In this document: positions 22,601 to 34,531 of the stretch, in pieces
Layout of the letters: every line of letters begins with the position of its first letter
Position numbering within the stretch: the first letter of the stretch is position 1
Source: Latrodectus hesperus
Taxonomy: Eukaryota > Arthropoda > Arachnida > Araneae > Theridiidae
Assembly (NCBI GenBank): GCA_037975125.1
Contig: CM075855.1
Span: 84,457,392-84,521,391, forward strand
DNA length: 64,000 nt
Direction of reading: 5' to 3'
The notes under the pieces: generated by a model
What the model saw: the letters and a program-made list of their open reading frames with translations, nothing else
What the model was told of the DNA's origin: nothing
Database searches by the model: none
Translations under genes and position numbers: made by a program

Positions 22601-25600
22601 ATTAAAATATAAACATTCTGCATTTGATTTTTTTCAGCTTTTTTCACTTGTCATATGATAAACATATATGCTTTTGATAGTTTGCCCCAATGCTTTGAGA
22701 CAATATATTACAAGGTCTTTGTCTTAATAATATATGTATATTTATTGTGCTTTCATATTTTGCTTGTTAAAGAATGTTTCTTATACATCTCTGATAATTT
22801 CATTTAATGAAAAAATTTATAATAAACATATTTTTGTCTCTGTGTTTATCACAGAATAAAACTACAGACTGATTCTGTTTAGCAGGATTAATCGAGACTG
22901 ATTCAGCTTAACACTTGACTCAATGCCCTTTGATGTATAATTTTTAGTACATTAATCTTGATGTTTTATTCATGATCCAGAATATATTTTAACTCATTTC
23001 ACAGCATTCTTTGAATTTTTATGGTCAGAATTTTTATTTCATGAAGAAAAATTACTATTCTTTAAAATGTTATTTAAAAATTAAGAAAAAGAAGCATTGT
23101 GAATAATTTAACTTAATGAATAAATTTATTAATTAAAAAATTTTATCAGATTTTACCAGATAAAATTTTATAAGAATTTCTTTCTTTAATAGTCCAAGAA
23201 TTTTTATGCTTTCTTTTAACTAGAAGGCCAGTTATAGTTATTCTTGTTGAATAAAATGTTAAATATATTTATTTTTATAGCCGATTCTTTTTTGTATTCT
23301 ACCAAATTGCATCAAATATAGAAGCATCAACTGAAGGAAAATAGCAACTTTAATGAATTCTTTGTGAATAATTTCTATTGAAATACTTAAAATAGGAAAT
23401 TATTTTAAAATGAAAATGTTAAACTTGGGAATATTCATATTTCTTATCTTAGTTTTGATATCCATGTTATAATTGTAAGTGTCTCTAATAGTATTTAATT
23501 TAAATAATAAGTATTAATACCGAATGGTTAACTAAATTAGTAATTAATCAAATATTTAAATAAATTTTTTTATATTTATAAAATTTCTAGAAAAATATCC
23601 ATAGAATTTTATTTTTTAATTTCTAGTTTGTTCTTAATTTACTTAATATTGTAAATAATTTTAATTCAAAGTACGGTAATGAAACAAAAATTCAAAATAA
23701 TTATATGTATACATTAGTTGATCTTTGGAGAATTGTTACTTACATTTTTACTAATAAATTGCAATTAATTATGAAACACTAAAATGGAAAAAGTACAAAA
23801 ATTGTAATTTAAATCAGTTATTAAATAGTTTTTATAAGAACAACCAAATCCCATGAACTTATCTTACTTCTTTGAAACATTTCTCTAATCCTATTTTAAA
23901 TCTTCATATTATAGTATTAATGTGGCATTTCATTTATTCAATCATTTCTTAATTACTATGATATAATTAAGTTTAGACCAAGCTGTTCTTTGCGTAGATA
24001 TGTAAAACCTATTTATGGGTAACAAACAAAACTTTTGTTTTAATAATTATCTTATTATTAATTTATTCATCACTAGTGTTTTTCTCCAATAAAGTAATGA
24101 AGTGTTATATTATTTAATTCTGTATAAAAATAGCTTTAACTAGTTGCTTATATCTCTGAAACATTTATTGAAATTTGTTGTATTTGATTTTTACCACTTT
24201 TTTGAAATACATTATGTAACATGATATAGTGGTTTGATAAGTAATCAGTATTTGATGCTCTTATCCTATGCAGCCCATTAAAAATATCAGTGTATTATAT
24301 ACTGAGGTATATGTGCCTAGCTTTTTAAAGATCTGATTGTTATGTTTTTGTTTAAATATTATTTCATGTTTATTTGTATTCATTTTGAAGTTATGTTTGT
24401 ATTTTGGCTCTTATATTAAATCAAATTTTTACAATAAATATTTTTATCTCATGATTTTTATTAGCTGAAATATAAGCATTTTACATTTTTACCAGTTACA
24501 TTTTCTATTAGTTGTCCTACATTTTTTAAAAATCAAAATTCATATCCTTATGTCAACAAAAGTTTGAATTCTACTCATTTTGATTTAATTAGAAATAAAT
24601 ATTATTCTAAATGTCAGGGTTGTAAATGGTATTACAACTGATATCTTTTGCATTGTTGAAGTTAAGAATGATGTGCTCTGTGATTTTTCTATTTATTTTA
24701 GATTTTTCGCTCTCGATTTGAAAAACATAATTAGTCATTTACTAAAAATTTGTTAAAAGCATCTATTTTGGAAAATAACTTGAAAAACATAAAATATTAA
24801 TTATTAAAAGTATCATTCATATTCATTAAAATCATAAAATTAAATATTGATATAATTAAAATTATTTGTTACACAAATTATTTTTAAAAAATGAAGTGCT
24901 ATATATTATCATGTTCTTATAATATTATAACAATCAGTATAATCCAAACATCTAGAATCGAAAACGATAATGATTATATAATTAATAAATTTTCTAGAAG
25001 ATACTCAGAGATATACAATGTCTCCATTTAATAATATACAAAATTCATTTTAAATTAATATTCTGTACTTAGAATAAAGTAAAGTAATTATAATTAAAAA
25101 GTCCTATATTTAAAATATAAAGTAGAAAATTCTATGGGTTGTAATAAATCAGTTTTATTTGATTTTCAAGGTTGTAAGCATAATTTTTTTTAATCGGAGC
25201 ATTATAGAAATTCCTGAACTTAACTATGTTATTAATTATTTCGACCAACTGTTTATAATTAGTTGTTAAAAAATTTCCCAACTCAAATTCTACTGGTAAA
25301 TCAAACATATACCCACCGAATTTAACTTGAAAATCATACACTTACCCACCAATAATACAGTGAAAATATTATTAAACTTTGTTTTACCAAAATTGAAGTT
25401 AAAATTTAACTCTCGTTAATCATATGAGCTATATGAAGTAGCCATAAAATATTTCAATTAAATATTTATTTAGCTCATGCAGTTATGACGTGTATCTAGA
25501 TATTTGTGCTAATTTTTATTCAGTTGGGATAAAAATAAAAAGTGTGAAGGACAAAAGTGCGTATAATAATTTAAGCGAAAGTTTTCCTAAAAAATAAAGG

Positions 25601-26395
25601 ACTTTAACGATGATTTAAATGTGATTTCTTGCTCATAAGATGTGAAACTGAAAATATGGAAATTTTATCAAGTAGTCTTGATAAACAGTAATTATAATAA
25701 CATAATTCTTTTTAATAATAAGATACATGAAACTAAAAGATGAGGATGATTCTATGTCAATGTTTGAAATAATTGATAAATATTTCCTTAGTTTAGTGTA
25801 TATATATATAGTTTAGTTTATTATAATTAGTTTATTGGCAATATTATCTGAAAAACAAAGCAAAGAATTATCAAAGAAATCTTTTGAATTTTTGTAGAAA
25901 TAAAGTTTCAATCATTTATTTCATTTTTGGGTACCTTTTCCTTTGTCGAAAATTAATTACAAGTGTGTACCTTCCATATATTAACTAATGTAATAAATCC
26001 CAGTAGTAGGATTCAGAAATGAATTAGAAGCAAAATTTTTAGAGCAATTTTTAATTGTACTCAGTAAAGTCTTCAACCCAAAAGAATCAGTCTGAGAATA
26101 TTAAAACCTTTCATAACTATAATATTTTCGAGAATAACCCAGAGTTTTTTTTATATATATATTATTATTGTCAGACATTTATTAAAATAAACTTATATAT
26201 ATATATATATATATATAGAAGACCATTAAATATATCAAAAGTTCTTTTTTTTAAAAAAAGAGTTGTTTTATATTTAAATATTCTTTAAAATAATTTTAAG
26301 TGTACAATATACTTTCATCTTATTAATACATTAAGTAAGATAATTTTATAACTTTTAATGAAATTAATATTCTACCTACAATGCCCATATCTGTT
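16631..26395. other. Nearly 10 kb of AT-rich DNA without recognisable genes
   Basis: Apart from the candidate exon at 17527, I see only A/T-rich DNA with homopolymers (A run near 18270-18285), a 23-bp direct repeat (21542-21564 and 21571-21593) and an (AT)n run at about 26194-26217. Open frames here (for example 17927-18196 and 19598-19840) encode only Tyr/Phe/Ile/Leu/Asn-rich peptides typical of random AT-rich sequence. No decayed transposase could be read. It stands out as the longest stretch free of recognisable mobile elements in the window. Confidence 0.6.
17527..17620 (+). other. LIMK: Candidate 3' UTR exon of LIMK
   Basis: A very pyrimidine-rich tract (TTTTTTCTTTTCCTTTAG) ends at 17526 and is followed by sequence less AT-rich than its surroundings. 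It is the best acceptor I noticed downstream of the donor that abuts the LIMK stop codon at 9246. Joined in that way, the exon would be untranslated unless the TAG is read through. In that case 21 further codons (starting ISPTLHSEEGN) precede the next stop. The 3' end of the exon is unknown. Confidence 0.3.
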
Positions 26396-26560
26396 CCCCC
26401 CCCCCCGTGGGCCAAAGGATGCTATCCATAATGTCATTATTAGATGGTCAGCCAAACGCGAAACTCCCAGTGTTTGATTTTTAAGTATCTTTCAACTTCA
26501 TCGACTCATTGAAAAGTTGAGTGGATACTGTAGTACGCTACCACTAAGACATGTCATTTT
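26396..26560 (-). mobile_element. Possible tRNA-derived SINE
   Basis: On the minus strand an A-box-like TTAGTGGTAGCGTAC (26547-26533) is followed about 55 nt later by a degraded B-box-like AATCAAACACTGG (about 26478-26466). That is close to normal tRNA spacing. The unit ends beside a poly-C run of about 11 (26396-26406). No clear target duplication was found, and it differs in sequence from the other SINE types here. Confidence 0.4.
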
Positions 26561-26639
26561 CTTAATAGTTTAATAAAAAAAATCAAGTTCTAAATTCCAG
26601 TATTATGTATATACATATTAAATTTTTTAAATATTTCCC

Positions 26640-27330
26640 CCTGTATTTAGTTGTTTCGTCATGTTTTTCTGTGTTATTTGCCAATCTTCGAATTAGAAGA
26701 TTCTATTCCCTCTTTTCACGAGCCGCCATAACATCATTGAGATTACTGGTACAGTATCGAAGGACTTGACATCTTTGATTTTTGTTCCAAATTAACATAT
26801 ACGAATTTACAATGGACACCACATAGAGAACCGATTCAGAGAATGTTTCTGCTCGGGTAAAATAACTAACTTTTGAGACATCACTCACAATTCTTCGTGA
26901 TGATTTCAAGAATTCGTTCTAGTTTAATTTCAAACGGACAAATTTGAAATGTGGTACATTTAACGGATTCCTTTCATTTTATTCTTCTCAACGGTCCGCT
27001 TTTCGATGTTGAAGAAACTGGAAAAGGTACTGGTATACACACATTTTTTAGACGGACTAAAGTTTATGGCAAGTTCCAGCAGCTCTTCCGTTGTACTCTT
27101 CTCTCTTCCACTTTTGATTCTTCCCGGACTTCATGACAATAATTATTAAATTCAAAATATATTTCGCTCAGTAAAACTAATATTTTGATCAAAATAAGAT
27201 TGAAATATTCTCGAAAATTTTGTTTCTCTATAAAACGATTTGGCGCCCCTCTTAGAGCTGTGCCTGTGACGTGAAGACCCCATTGTTCCCCCCCTCCCAC
27301 CTTTCGTTACGTCACTGGAATAAAATAACC
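26640..27330. other. Less AT-rich block ending in a hAT-like terminus
   Basis: The composition differs sharply from the AT-rich DNA to its left. Read on the minus strand, the right edge begins CAGTGACGTAACGAAAGGTG (27318 downward) and runs into a G-rich stretch, which resembles a hAT terminal repeat with the element extending leftward. No transposase was recognised and the opposite end was not found. The open frames here (26703-26909 and 27064-27300, both minus) resemble no protein I know. Alternatively it is a promoter or 5' region, since TTACGTCA at 27308-27315 resembles a CRE. Confidence 0.3.
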
Positions 27331-29890
27331 TAAGCACAACGAGTCAGTCGTTTGTCACTTTCTATGGCGGATTCTATTTTAAGAAGAGAGTTGTATCGTT
27401 AATAACGTATCGATATACAAGATTGTACTATTTGCTACTTGTTTCTCCATCATTTATCCACTTGGCGTAGAAACTCAAACATTTCGCAAACAACCAGTAA
27501 ACAGTGTTTCGGTGATATTGATTTCGAATCTTAGAAAAATCACAATTTGGCTTTTGTTAGTCGTTTAGATAAGCAACCTTTACCATGAAAATAATTTATG
27601 AATCTAATAACTGAGGGAGATTCCAGAAGGGCAAGCTCGTGAAATATAACATATTTATAGCTTAGTAATTACATCAGGATTCAATGTTCTTGATGATTCC
27701 TAAGTTTTAAGCCAGTTGTCTTAGTCAATTTATATGCTTATGAAAGTTTTCAATAATATTGATTAAACAAATGAGTTTGTTCGATTGAAAATAAAAAATA
27801 ACGTTCAATTAATGTTATTTCCGTTGTACCCATCTAAATGTGATTATTATTTAAAAAAATTAAAAACTTAAAAATCTGTTGAAATTTTAATGCCCTGAAA
27901 TATTATTTGACATAGTATTAAATTTCATATGAGAGATTAAATCTTTTTATTTAACAAACAAAATATCTTTTTCTTCCTCTTATAAATAAAAAATTTAAAA
28001 TTTTTATTTTATTCTGACAACAAAATTAAAATCAGTTACAAAAAAGCAAATTTTATAAAACTAAAATATTATTAATGAAAATTATTTGTAAGAAAATAAT
28101 TAGAAAACATTTTACTAAAAGTTTTTATTTTCAAATAAAATGAATTTGTGTAAAATATTTCATGTCATATTTCTTAAATGTGCTTCTATAATTACTATTA
28201 TTATAAATATGAAGTTATGTTATATATTTTAATCACTATTTCGCTTAGACAACCTACGGAAATTAGAATTATCGTGGATTTTGCTCGATAAATAAGCTAT
28301 ATCTCTGTGCCCTCACTTTGAAAACTTCTAGATTATTAAAATACCATATAGTACATATTCACAATGCACCTGATAATTTCCTAAAAATCATTTAAATTGC
28401 TGATAGCATCAGAAAAATCAGGTTTACTTTTATTATCAAAATGCTTAATGATAAGATTATTCTTATTGAGACTTAAGAAAACTTTTCTGTGCAATGAATG
28501 TGCATAGCTACAGAATAAAAAAAAAGTTTCGTGTTTTTGTCTCAGGCTTTGTTGTAGTCTTTTAGTTAGCGTTATATTATTCTCGTGAGAAAATCCCTAG
28601 TGAAACGTGTTTCTTATTAACGCTATTCTTTGTTCAACATATTTGTGTCCTGCAACTGAACTGATCTTTAAGGAAACGGGGGTCTTTTCCAAATAACAAT
28701 GAAGTATCCAGCGTAAAGAATTGCCTTCCTGGAATCGAATGTGTTTACATGACAAAAAATCTGATTTCATTTTGTGTAATTTTCTTCTAATAGCCAACAT
28801 TTATTAGCAATAAAATACAATATAATTGTTTCATTCCTATGGAAAACTTGTTTGTTTCGCGTTTTAATACAACTTGAGAAAAAATTTTAAGATTTAAAAA
28901 AATGAATATTGGCTAGCATGTCTATGTAAATTCTCTAATCTATATGTAGTTGTTGTTGCACTAGCATGCTTCGAAGTACCTAGCCCTGGGCTGTACAAGA
29001 TAGATAGCAGCAGTTGGGTGGAGTCTGTGATTTTGGAACAAGAACCAAGCAGGAGATCCCCAATATTTGGCCTGTTACTCCCAGACTTGGAGGACATTGC
29101 GACCACGCCCAATCTATGCAGTACACTCTTTTGCAAATTTTTCATTATGAATGACTTTTTGGAACCCTAGTAAGTTCATATCTGTCTTCCTCAAATAAAA
29201 ATGTATACATAATAAATGTACACTTCATATTTCTTCACATAAATGTACGACCCTTCAAACAAATTTTGAAATTATTGCTTATCAGCTTTCAGACGTAAGA
29301 TAATGATACTGTTAGGCTTGAATTTAAATCATTTAAGAAAATTGTGTGATTCTTCGGGAACGAGCGAAACCAGAGAAGTAGCTTAAACTCTATTCCCAGT
29401 TTAAATTATTATTATAATAAATTATTACTCTATTTTGAGAAACAAAAATTTATTCTAGTGCAAGGTCTGAGACACTTATTTTTTTTCACAACCAAATAGG
29501 TTAGTGAAACAAAATAATAAACCTCTTTTTTTCTGATGCTAGCATTTTTTTTCCTAAGATAGTGATGTATTATTATTACTTTAAGCGAAGTGTACGTAAA
29601 GTTCACTTTCATTATTTTAAAATGATGACAAACAATATTAATTTTATTATTAGCTCTTGAACACTGAACCATTATTAAATCAACGCCCTAACTATAACTA
29701 TAGATACCTTTGTTATATATTTTACTCTTTAATGCCTCGAGACAATTCTATTATTTAGTGAACGTGTATACATGAAATAGTTAACATTTTTCTCTAAAAT
29801 AACTGAAACATCAGATAATGTTAAAATTTTGTTTCACAATTGTTAGTAATTTGTAGTAAACCGTTTTTATATTTTATTTACTGTTATTGT
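27331..29890. other. Mostly featureless sequence
   Basis: No gene was recognised. A short ATG frame (MADSILRRELYR, 27364-27402, then TAA) follows the CRE-like site at 27308 but is too short to call. The segment 28900-29160 is less AT-rich and has a minus-strand open frame of 83 codons (28894-29145) with no recognisable motif. It may be a repeat fragment, because its minus strand approaches a short (CAA)n run near 28950. Confidence 0.4.
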
Positions 29891-30048
29891 ATTGCTTAAA
29901 AGTAATATCTTAAGTAATATAATATATTCAAAACGATGTCAATGTTGGGAGAAAAAACTTGATTTTCAAAATAAGAAAAGAAAGCTAGAACAAGAAAAAC
30001 AAGCTCGGAAATGTAGAATAATGATGAAATCGTATTTAATAACGGAAA

Positions 30049-30756
30049 GGTTTTTTCATACCAAGACTTTTTGATGTTGAAATCAATGTGGCTTCAGAGG
30101 TGAAGTATCTGGGCATCTATTTAGACCAGAAACTCACCTGGAATAAGCACATTGATGATAGGATCAACCGAGCAAAGAAAAGCATTATGATTTGCAGGCG
30201 AATGCTTGGTAAGAACTGGGGTTTACATCCAAAACTGATGCTATGGATGTACACAGCTTTTGTCAGGCCCATTTTCACATATGCCTGTGTGATCTGGTGG
30301 CATAAGGTGGAACAGAAGACTGTGATTGACAGACTGAAGAGTCTACAAAGACTAGCCTGTCTCTGCATCACAGGAGCAATTTCCACCACGCCAACCAGAG
30401 CATTGGAGGTTGTGTTGGATCTGACTCCCTTGGACATCTTCATCTGCAGCGTTGCAAGATTGAATGCATACAGAATGAAGCTGCAAAACCACTGGTATGA
30501 CCAGCCTGTTGCCAAAGGCAAGGGCATCACCAGGAAATTTCAAGATCCTACTTTTCTGATGCCATCTGACATCATGGAAAAAACATACATGTTTGATAGG
30601 ACATTTGATATAGTTTTTCCAACTAGAGAGGAATGGGATAACAACATGTTTGAAACTAAAACAGGAGATCTAATCTGGTACACAGATGGATCACTGAAGA
30701 ACAGCCTCTCAGGACTGGAGTTTGTGGCGTGTCACCAAGAATCAGCTTGTCTGTAA
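30049..30756 (+). pseudogene. Non-LTR ORF2 fragment: RT thumb to start of RNase H
   Basis: The open frame includes EVKYLGIYLDQKLTWNKHI, the conserved stretch after the reverse-transcriptase palm, then a helical connection domain (KLMLWMYTAFVRPIFTYAC). It reaches the first RNase H motif, LIWYTDGSLKN, with its catalytic aspartate near 30680. The frame is lost at about 30725, where a single-base deletion shifts the remainder of RNase H into another frame. It lacks the catalytic RT aspartates, which lay upstream of the truncation point. Confidence 0.9.
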
Positions 30757-31193
30757 GCCTTGGGCGATACGCTTCGGTCTTCCAGGCAGAAGTTTTGGCC
30801 ATTATCCACTGTCTGCGACTGAATATGAAGAAGGGCTACTACGATAAGCGGATTCTCATTTTCAGTGACAGTCAAGCCGCTTTAAAAGCGCTTAATTCCT
30901 TCGAAATCAAATCTAAAATGATTCTGGAGTGTAGAAACCTTCTTACAGAACTGGCAACCAGAAACAGGGTGATCCTTGTATGGGTGCCAGGGCACAAAGG
31001 TATCGAAGGCAATGAAAGGGCTGATGAGCTTGCTAAACAAGGATCGTCTTTTGTTCCCATTGGTCCAGAACCTTTTTGTGGGATCAATTTGAAGACCGCA
31101 AAAACCAATGTTCTTAGATGGGAAAAACGGAAGATGTATGAAGCTTGGCTCAAATCTCCTGGTCAAACCCACGCTAAAAGTATGATCTGTTGA
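30729..31193 (+). pseudogene. Non-LTR ORF2 fragment: RNase H domain
   Basis: It continues the preceding fragment after a one-base frameshift. The motifs are in order: FQAEVLAIIHCL (acidic residue on helix A), LIFSDSQAALKAL (catalytic Asp) and VPGHKGIEGNERADELAKQG (histidine and final Asp). The domain would remove RNA from RNA:DNA hybrids during retrotransposition. The frame ends in TGA at 31191. The catalytic residues survive, so the damage is confined to frame breaks. Confidence 0.9.
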
Positions 31194-31300
31194 TCATCAG
31201 CGAGGATTTCCTACGAAATTCTAAGATGCTCTAGGCAGAAGATACTTTTAATCGTAGGCTTCATAACTGGGCACTACTATTTCAGAAAAATCTCCATAAA

Positions 31301-31507
31301 ATGGGACAGTTTCAGCAAGATCCTATCTGCAGGAAATGTCATATGCAAGAGGAAACGGCCAAGCATATCATTTATGAATGCGAGGCTCTTGCCCTCCCTA
31401 GATTAACCTCTTTAGGCATCATCCATACTAGAGAGTTACACCTAGATTCCATTAAAGGGTTATCAGACTTTATTAATAAAGTGGGTGATCTGAGCAAATG
31501 GAACTAA
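31301..31507 (+). pseudogene. Non-LTR ORF2 fragment: C-terminal CCHC finger
   Basis: The C-terminal piece holds CRKCHMQEETAKHIIYEC (C-x2-C-x8-H-x4-C), a finger typical of the extreme C-terminus of RNase H-bearing non-LTR elements. It ends LSKWN with TAA at 31505-31507. A gap with stops between 31194 and 31300 separates it from RNase H. The 3' UTR that follows is only about 90 bp, and its last 66 bp recur at 16547-16612. Confidence 0.85.
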
Positions 31508-32929
31508 GAAACATTGGGTTTGGAGATAACAGTACAAAATGCTGATAAAAGCAGAGGTGCTCAATGACATACAAACCCAACTCGAAGAAGAAGAAGAAGA
31601 ATCGTATTTAATGAAAGAATCGCAAAAAGATTAACTGGAAAATAGGAAGGATGAAGATGCAAAAAATCAGATTCAGATTGCATACCTACTGCTACCTAAC
31701 TTTTATGCGGTAACCCATTTTATCGAATACAAGACTCTGAAGGTCATGAAGATAAGAGTGTACAAGTACATTAGAAGTTTAGAATATATGTCCATATCCA
31801 ATAAAAAGTACCGCAAATGCAACAAAAAGCTTCTTTGTAATTCCAGACGCTTTGAAATTTAAAGGTGTTGCTTACTTAAAATTCAAAAATAATCTTCCAA
31901 TAATATCGAATCAACTTCGCACAGAAATGATTATTCGTAAATCCCGACTATTTCAGAACGAATTTAGTTTAAATGCGGCTTTAACATCAGTTAATCGTCT
32001 AATATTAAAATCTTGATTTACTCGACGAATCGGTAATGAAGAAAGAACTGAATTAAAAGTTGTTGGTTAATATATTCATCCGAAAATAATGCAACATACT
32101 GTTTTTGTTGCTTCCAGTTTACTTCATCAAATTCTGCTACACAATCATTTTGCGTAAAAGCATCTGTCTTCAATAAATGGAAAAATAATATAAATTGATT
32201 AGTCATGAAAGAAGTCCAAATCATCAAAAATCATTCTCAATTTGGAAGGAAACAGATGGATTAATTAATAAAAAGGGGGAATCGATTAGAAGCAAATATA
32301 CAATTCGAAAAAGAACGTTGGTGAAATATATTGCATCGAATATTAGCTTGCATGAAGTAACCTCATTGTACAAAATCTTCTTCTCTGAGCTCATTAAAAA
32401 TGGTACAAATATTGGAAACCTATTTTGTACCATATTGGAAATCTCCTTACTAATATTTGTTGCGCAGTTTGATCCACTAGCAAATCATCTTAAAAATATC
32501 GTGTGGAAACTCCAAAAACTATCTCATACTAATCACCTCAAATTCAAAATGAATTTGTTCATTTTTGGACATTCACAGTTCGAAATCAACTAATAAATGA
32601 TATAATGCGAAATAAATATTATAAACTTTTAATTGATTCGACTCCTGATATCTCTCATCAAGAACGAATTTCTTAAGTTTTCAGGTACTTATATTGATCT
32701 TACCAACAAGTTAATTTCTATCAAAGAGTCTTTTTTTTTTTCTTGGAGCTTATTGAAATATATGCTAAAGATGCAGCCTCATCTGAAAATACCATTTTAG
32801 AAAAATTAAGTAATGATCAGATTACATTAATAGCTTGTAGCTCACACTGTTATGAAAATGCTATCATGATATTAGGTAACCAATCTTTAGTTCAACAAAA
32901 TGTTATAGAAGAAAATAAAGCATTATTAT

Positions 32930-32990
32930 AATGAGTGGTTATCACAATTCACGAATAAACATTATTTGTGAATTGCGATAACCACTCATT
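32930..32990. repeat. Imperfect hairpin inside the hAT remnant
   Basis: Two 28-bp arms (32930-32957 and 32963-32990) are inverted copies with two mismatches around a 5-nt loop. The arms start AATGAGTGGTTATCACAATT. It lies between transposase segments and is probably a tiny fold-back insertion or a hairpin formed by duplication. Confidence 0.85.
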
Positions 32991-33597
32991 AAAATGAGTT
33001 GGAGTTACTGCAACTAAACAATATCCCGTCATTTTTACAGGTTTTGGAATAATTGATTATATATGTGTGTGTATGTTTGTTTTTCTCACGTTCAACATTA
33101 CAATTGACATTAAAAACTACATTAAATAAAATTGTTAAACGTTGATTCGGAAACTCGATGGAATGCCAAAGAACAAGCAGTAAATATTATTGTTAAAATG
33201 CTGGAAGCCTTAACAGAACTATTCGAAAAATTAGCAAAAGATATTAATTCCACAAATGATACCAGAAGTGAAGGTACAATTTTATTACATAATATACTGA
33301 ACTATAATATTTTCTTACTCCATTTCTGGCCTGAAATCTTGAGGAGAATTTATCGTTTGCTGCTCAGGTTACAAGATCCTAAAATGAATTATAGGGAAGC
33401 TCTCTGTGATCTTGAATCATTAAAAATCATTGAATTAAAAAAATTGAATCAATATTGAAAATTTATTTAATTATGGTTATTTTGATAATGAATTTGAAAA
33501 TATTTTTAAAGGTTTACAATTTTACGATACAGAATCCAATGGATCAGAGCTCGATAGAAATATTTTACTGCAAGATTTTATTCAGCAGTAGCAAAGA

Positions 33598-33777
33598 TGT
33601 TTGTTTGTTTGTCGCTCAACGGTCATTTTTTGCACAGGAGAGCTAATTAGACCGGGACCTACGGTTTAAAGTGGATTCCAAACCACTACAAACATCCATG
33701 CCCAAGGTGGGATTCGAAACCACGAACTGTTGAATCGAAGGCAAGAGCGCTAATCATTCGGCTGCCAGCTCGGCGCC
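33598..33777 (-). mobile_element. SINE type 1 with 10-bp target duplication
   Basis: Direct repeats GTAGCAAAGA (33588-33597 and 33778-33787) flank a unit whose minus strand begins GGCGCCGAGCTGGCAGCCGA. It carries a B-box-like GGTTTCGAATCCCACC, then a tRNA-unrelated body, and ends near a (CAAA)n-like run. It is the best-preserved of four copies of this family in the window and can serve as the reference. It interrupts the hAT transposase remnant. Copies of this type depend on a LINE for mobility; the partner is not identified. Confidence 0.9.
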
Positions 33778-33857
33778 GTAGCAAAGAAATTAAACCTAAA
33801 ACCACATTAGAACTACTAACCTTTATAATTTCATATAGTAAAGATGTTTATCCGAAT

Positions 33858-34529
33858 ATGAGCGCCAAATGCATTGGCGGCGGAGACGTCTGTGGTTTTG
33901 CGTCAAGAGTAGATGAAGCGATGGACGTCTTGCGGACAGACCACTCTGCTGTAAACGTTGTCGAATGGTACGCGCACACACTAGATGATACATTCCAGGC
34001 TGAATGTGCTGTGCTATGGTTCATGATGTGGCAGAGCGATCCGTCACTGCTATGCGTACAATTTGCCTGTCTTCACGTAAAGTACTGCACTAATGTGGAT
34101 GCAATCGAATACGACGGTCCGTCGTACCCTCCTGCATCCAACGAGCACATATCTGCATTACAGTTGTTTGGTTTCGTCCAACATGACTAACGATTTCCTT
34201 GAAAGATAATCCACAATCTCAGTTGGCCACTATCCTTCCTCTGTTGAACGCGGATAATTGATCAAATAATGATCGTTGTTTTCTATGAGGCATAATTAAT
34301 CGTTTTCTTATAAATAAATAAAAAAAGAGCCACAAGAAAAACACAATTGCCGAACTAGAAATCATCGAAATCTCCGAGTCTTAAATAGCGCTTTAAAGTG
34401 GCACCACAGGCGTGCGTCTGCGGTGAAATTCTAATTATTTACATATCTCACCTCCACTAATGCATGTTGTAAATTCCATGTTATTTGCATGCTTCCTTCA
34501 GAGTGTTGAATTTACGGTGGCCAGCAATG
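33858..34529 (-). mobile_element. Tc1/mariner fragment, N-terminal half
   Basis: The terminal repeat lies at 34510-34529 (plus strand ...GGTGGCCAGCAATG followed by TA). Inward on the minus strand a 5' leader and then the transposase DNA-binding half can be aligned with the copy at 37329-38389 (GRNQTTVMQICARWMQ, DRQIVRIAVTDRSA). The copy breaks off at about 33866, just before the catalytic DDE region. The minus strand contains a stop near the word SATS and other changes. The absence of the second end, together with its abutment on the hAT remnant, suggests an internal breakpoint or deletion rather than a clean insertion. Confidence 0.85.
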
Positions 34530-34531
34530 TA

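Larger units (their letters stand above)
30041..31599 (+). mobile_element. 5'-truncated non-LTR retrotransposon with RNase H and (GAA)n tail
   Basis: The insertion of about 1.56 kb is bounded by a perfect 13-bp direct repeat, AATCGTATTTAAT, at 30028-30040 and 31600-31612. It retains the end of a reverse-transcriptase ORF, an RNase H domain and a C-terminal cysteine/histidine finger, and it ends in a (GAA)n run. The upstream parts (endonuclease, RT palm) are missing, as is usual for 5'-truncated copies. RNase H at the ORF2 C-terminus points to the I/R1-like group rather than CR1 or L1. That assignment is from memory of families and was not computed. Confidence 0.93.
31820..33857 (+). pseudogene. 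Decayed hAT transposase with TTF-type zinc finger (ZMYM1-like type)
   Basis: Pieces in order on the plus strand resemble the hAT group that vertebrates retain as ZMYM1-like proteins. From about 31840 there is a pre-finger region (NQLRTEMIIRKSRLFQNE). A TTF-type finger follows (NATYCFCCFQF near 32090, then FNKWK and LISHERSPNHQKS near 32200). The linker reads FDPLANHLKNI, and a core piece contains LLIDSTPDISHQE (first catalytic Asp region, about 32630). Another piece has VDSETRWNAKEQA (33140). A last segment reaches KDVYPNM (about 33850) just before the ERSFSKLK-type dimerisation region would be expected. Stops and frameshifts are frequent. A SINE splits it at 33598-33777, and Tc1 sequence replaces its end at about 33858. 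Confidence 0.75.

Noticed and set aside
30117..31172. Several long minus-strand open frames across the LINE at 30041-31599
   Set aside because: They are antisense shadows of the reverse transcriptase/RNase H coding strand.
30041..31599. RNase H and reverse transcriptase as part of an LTR retrotransposon or endogenous virus
   Set aside because: No long terminal repeats, protease or integrase; 5' truncation, (GAA)n tail and a 13-bp duplication fit target-primed non-LTR integration.
33858..34190. 110-codon plus-strand open frame read as a host protein
   Set aside because: The minus strand is Tc1 transposase sequence alignable with 37329-38389; the plus-strand frame is its antisense.
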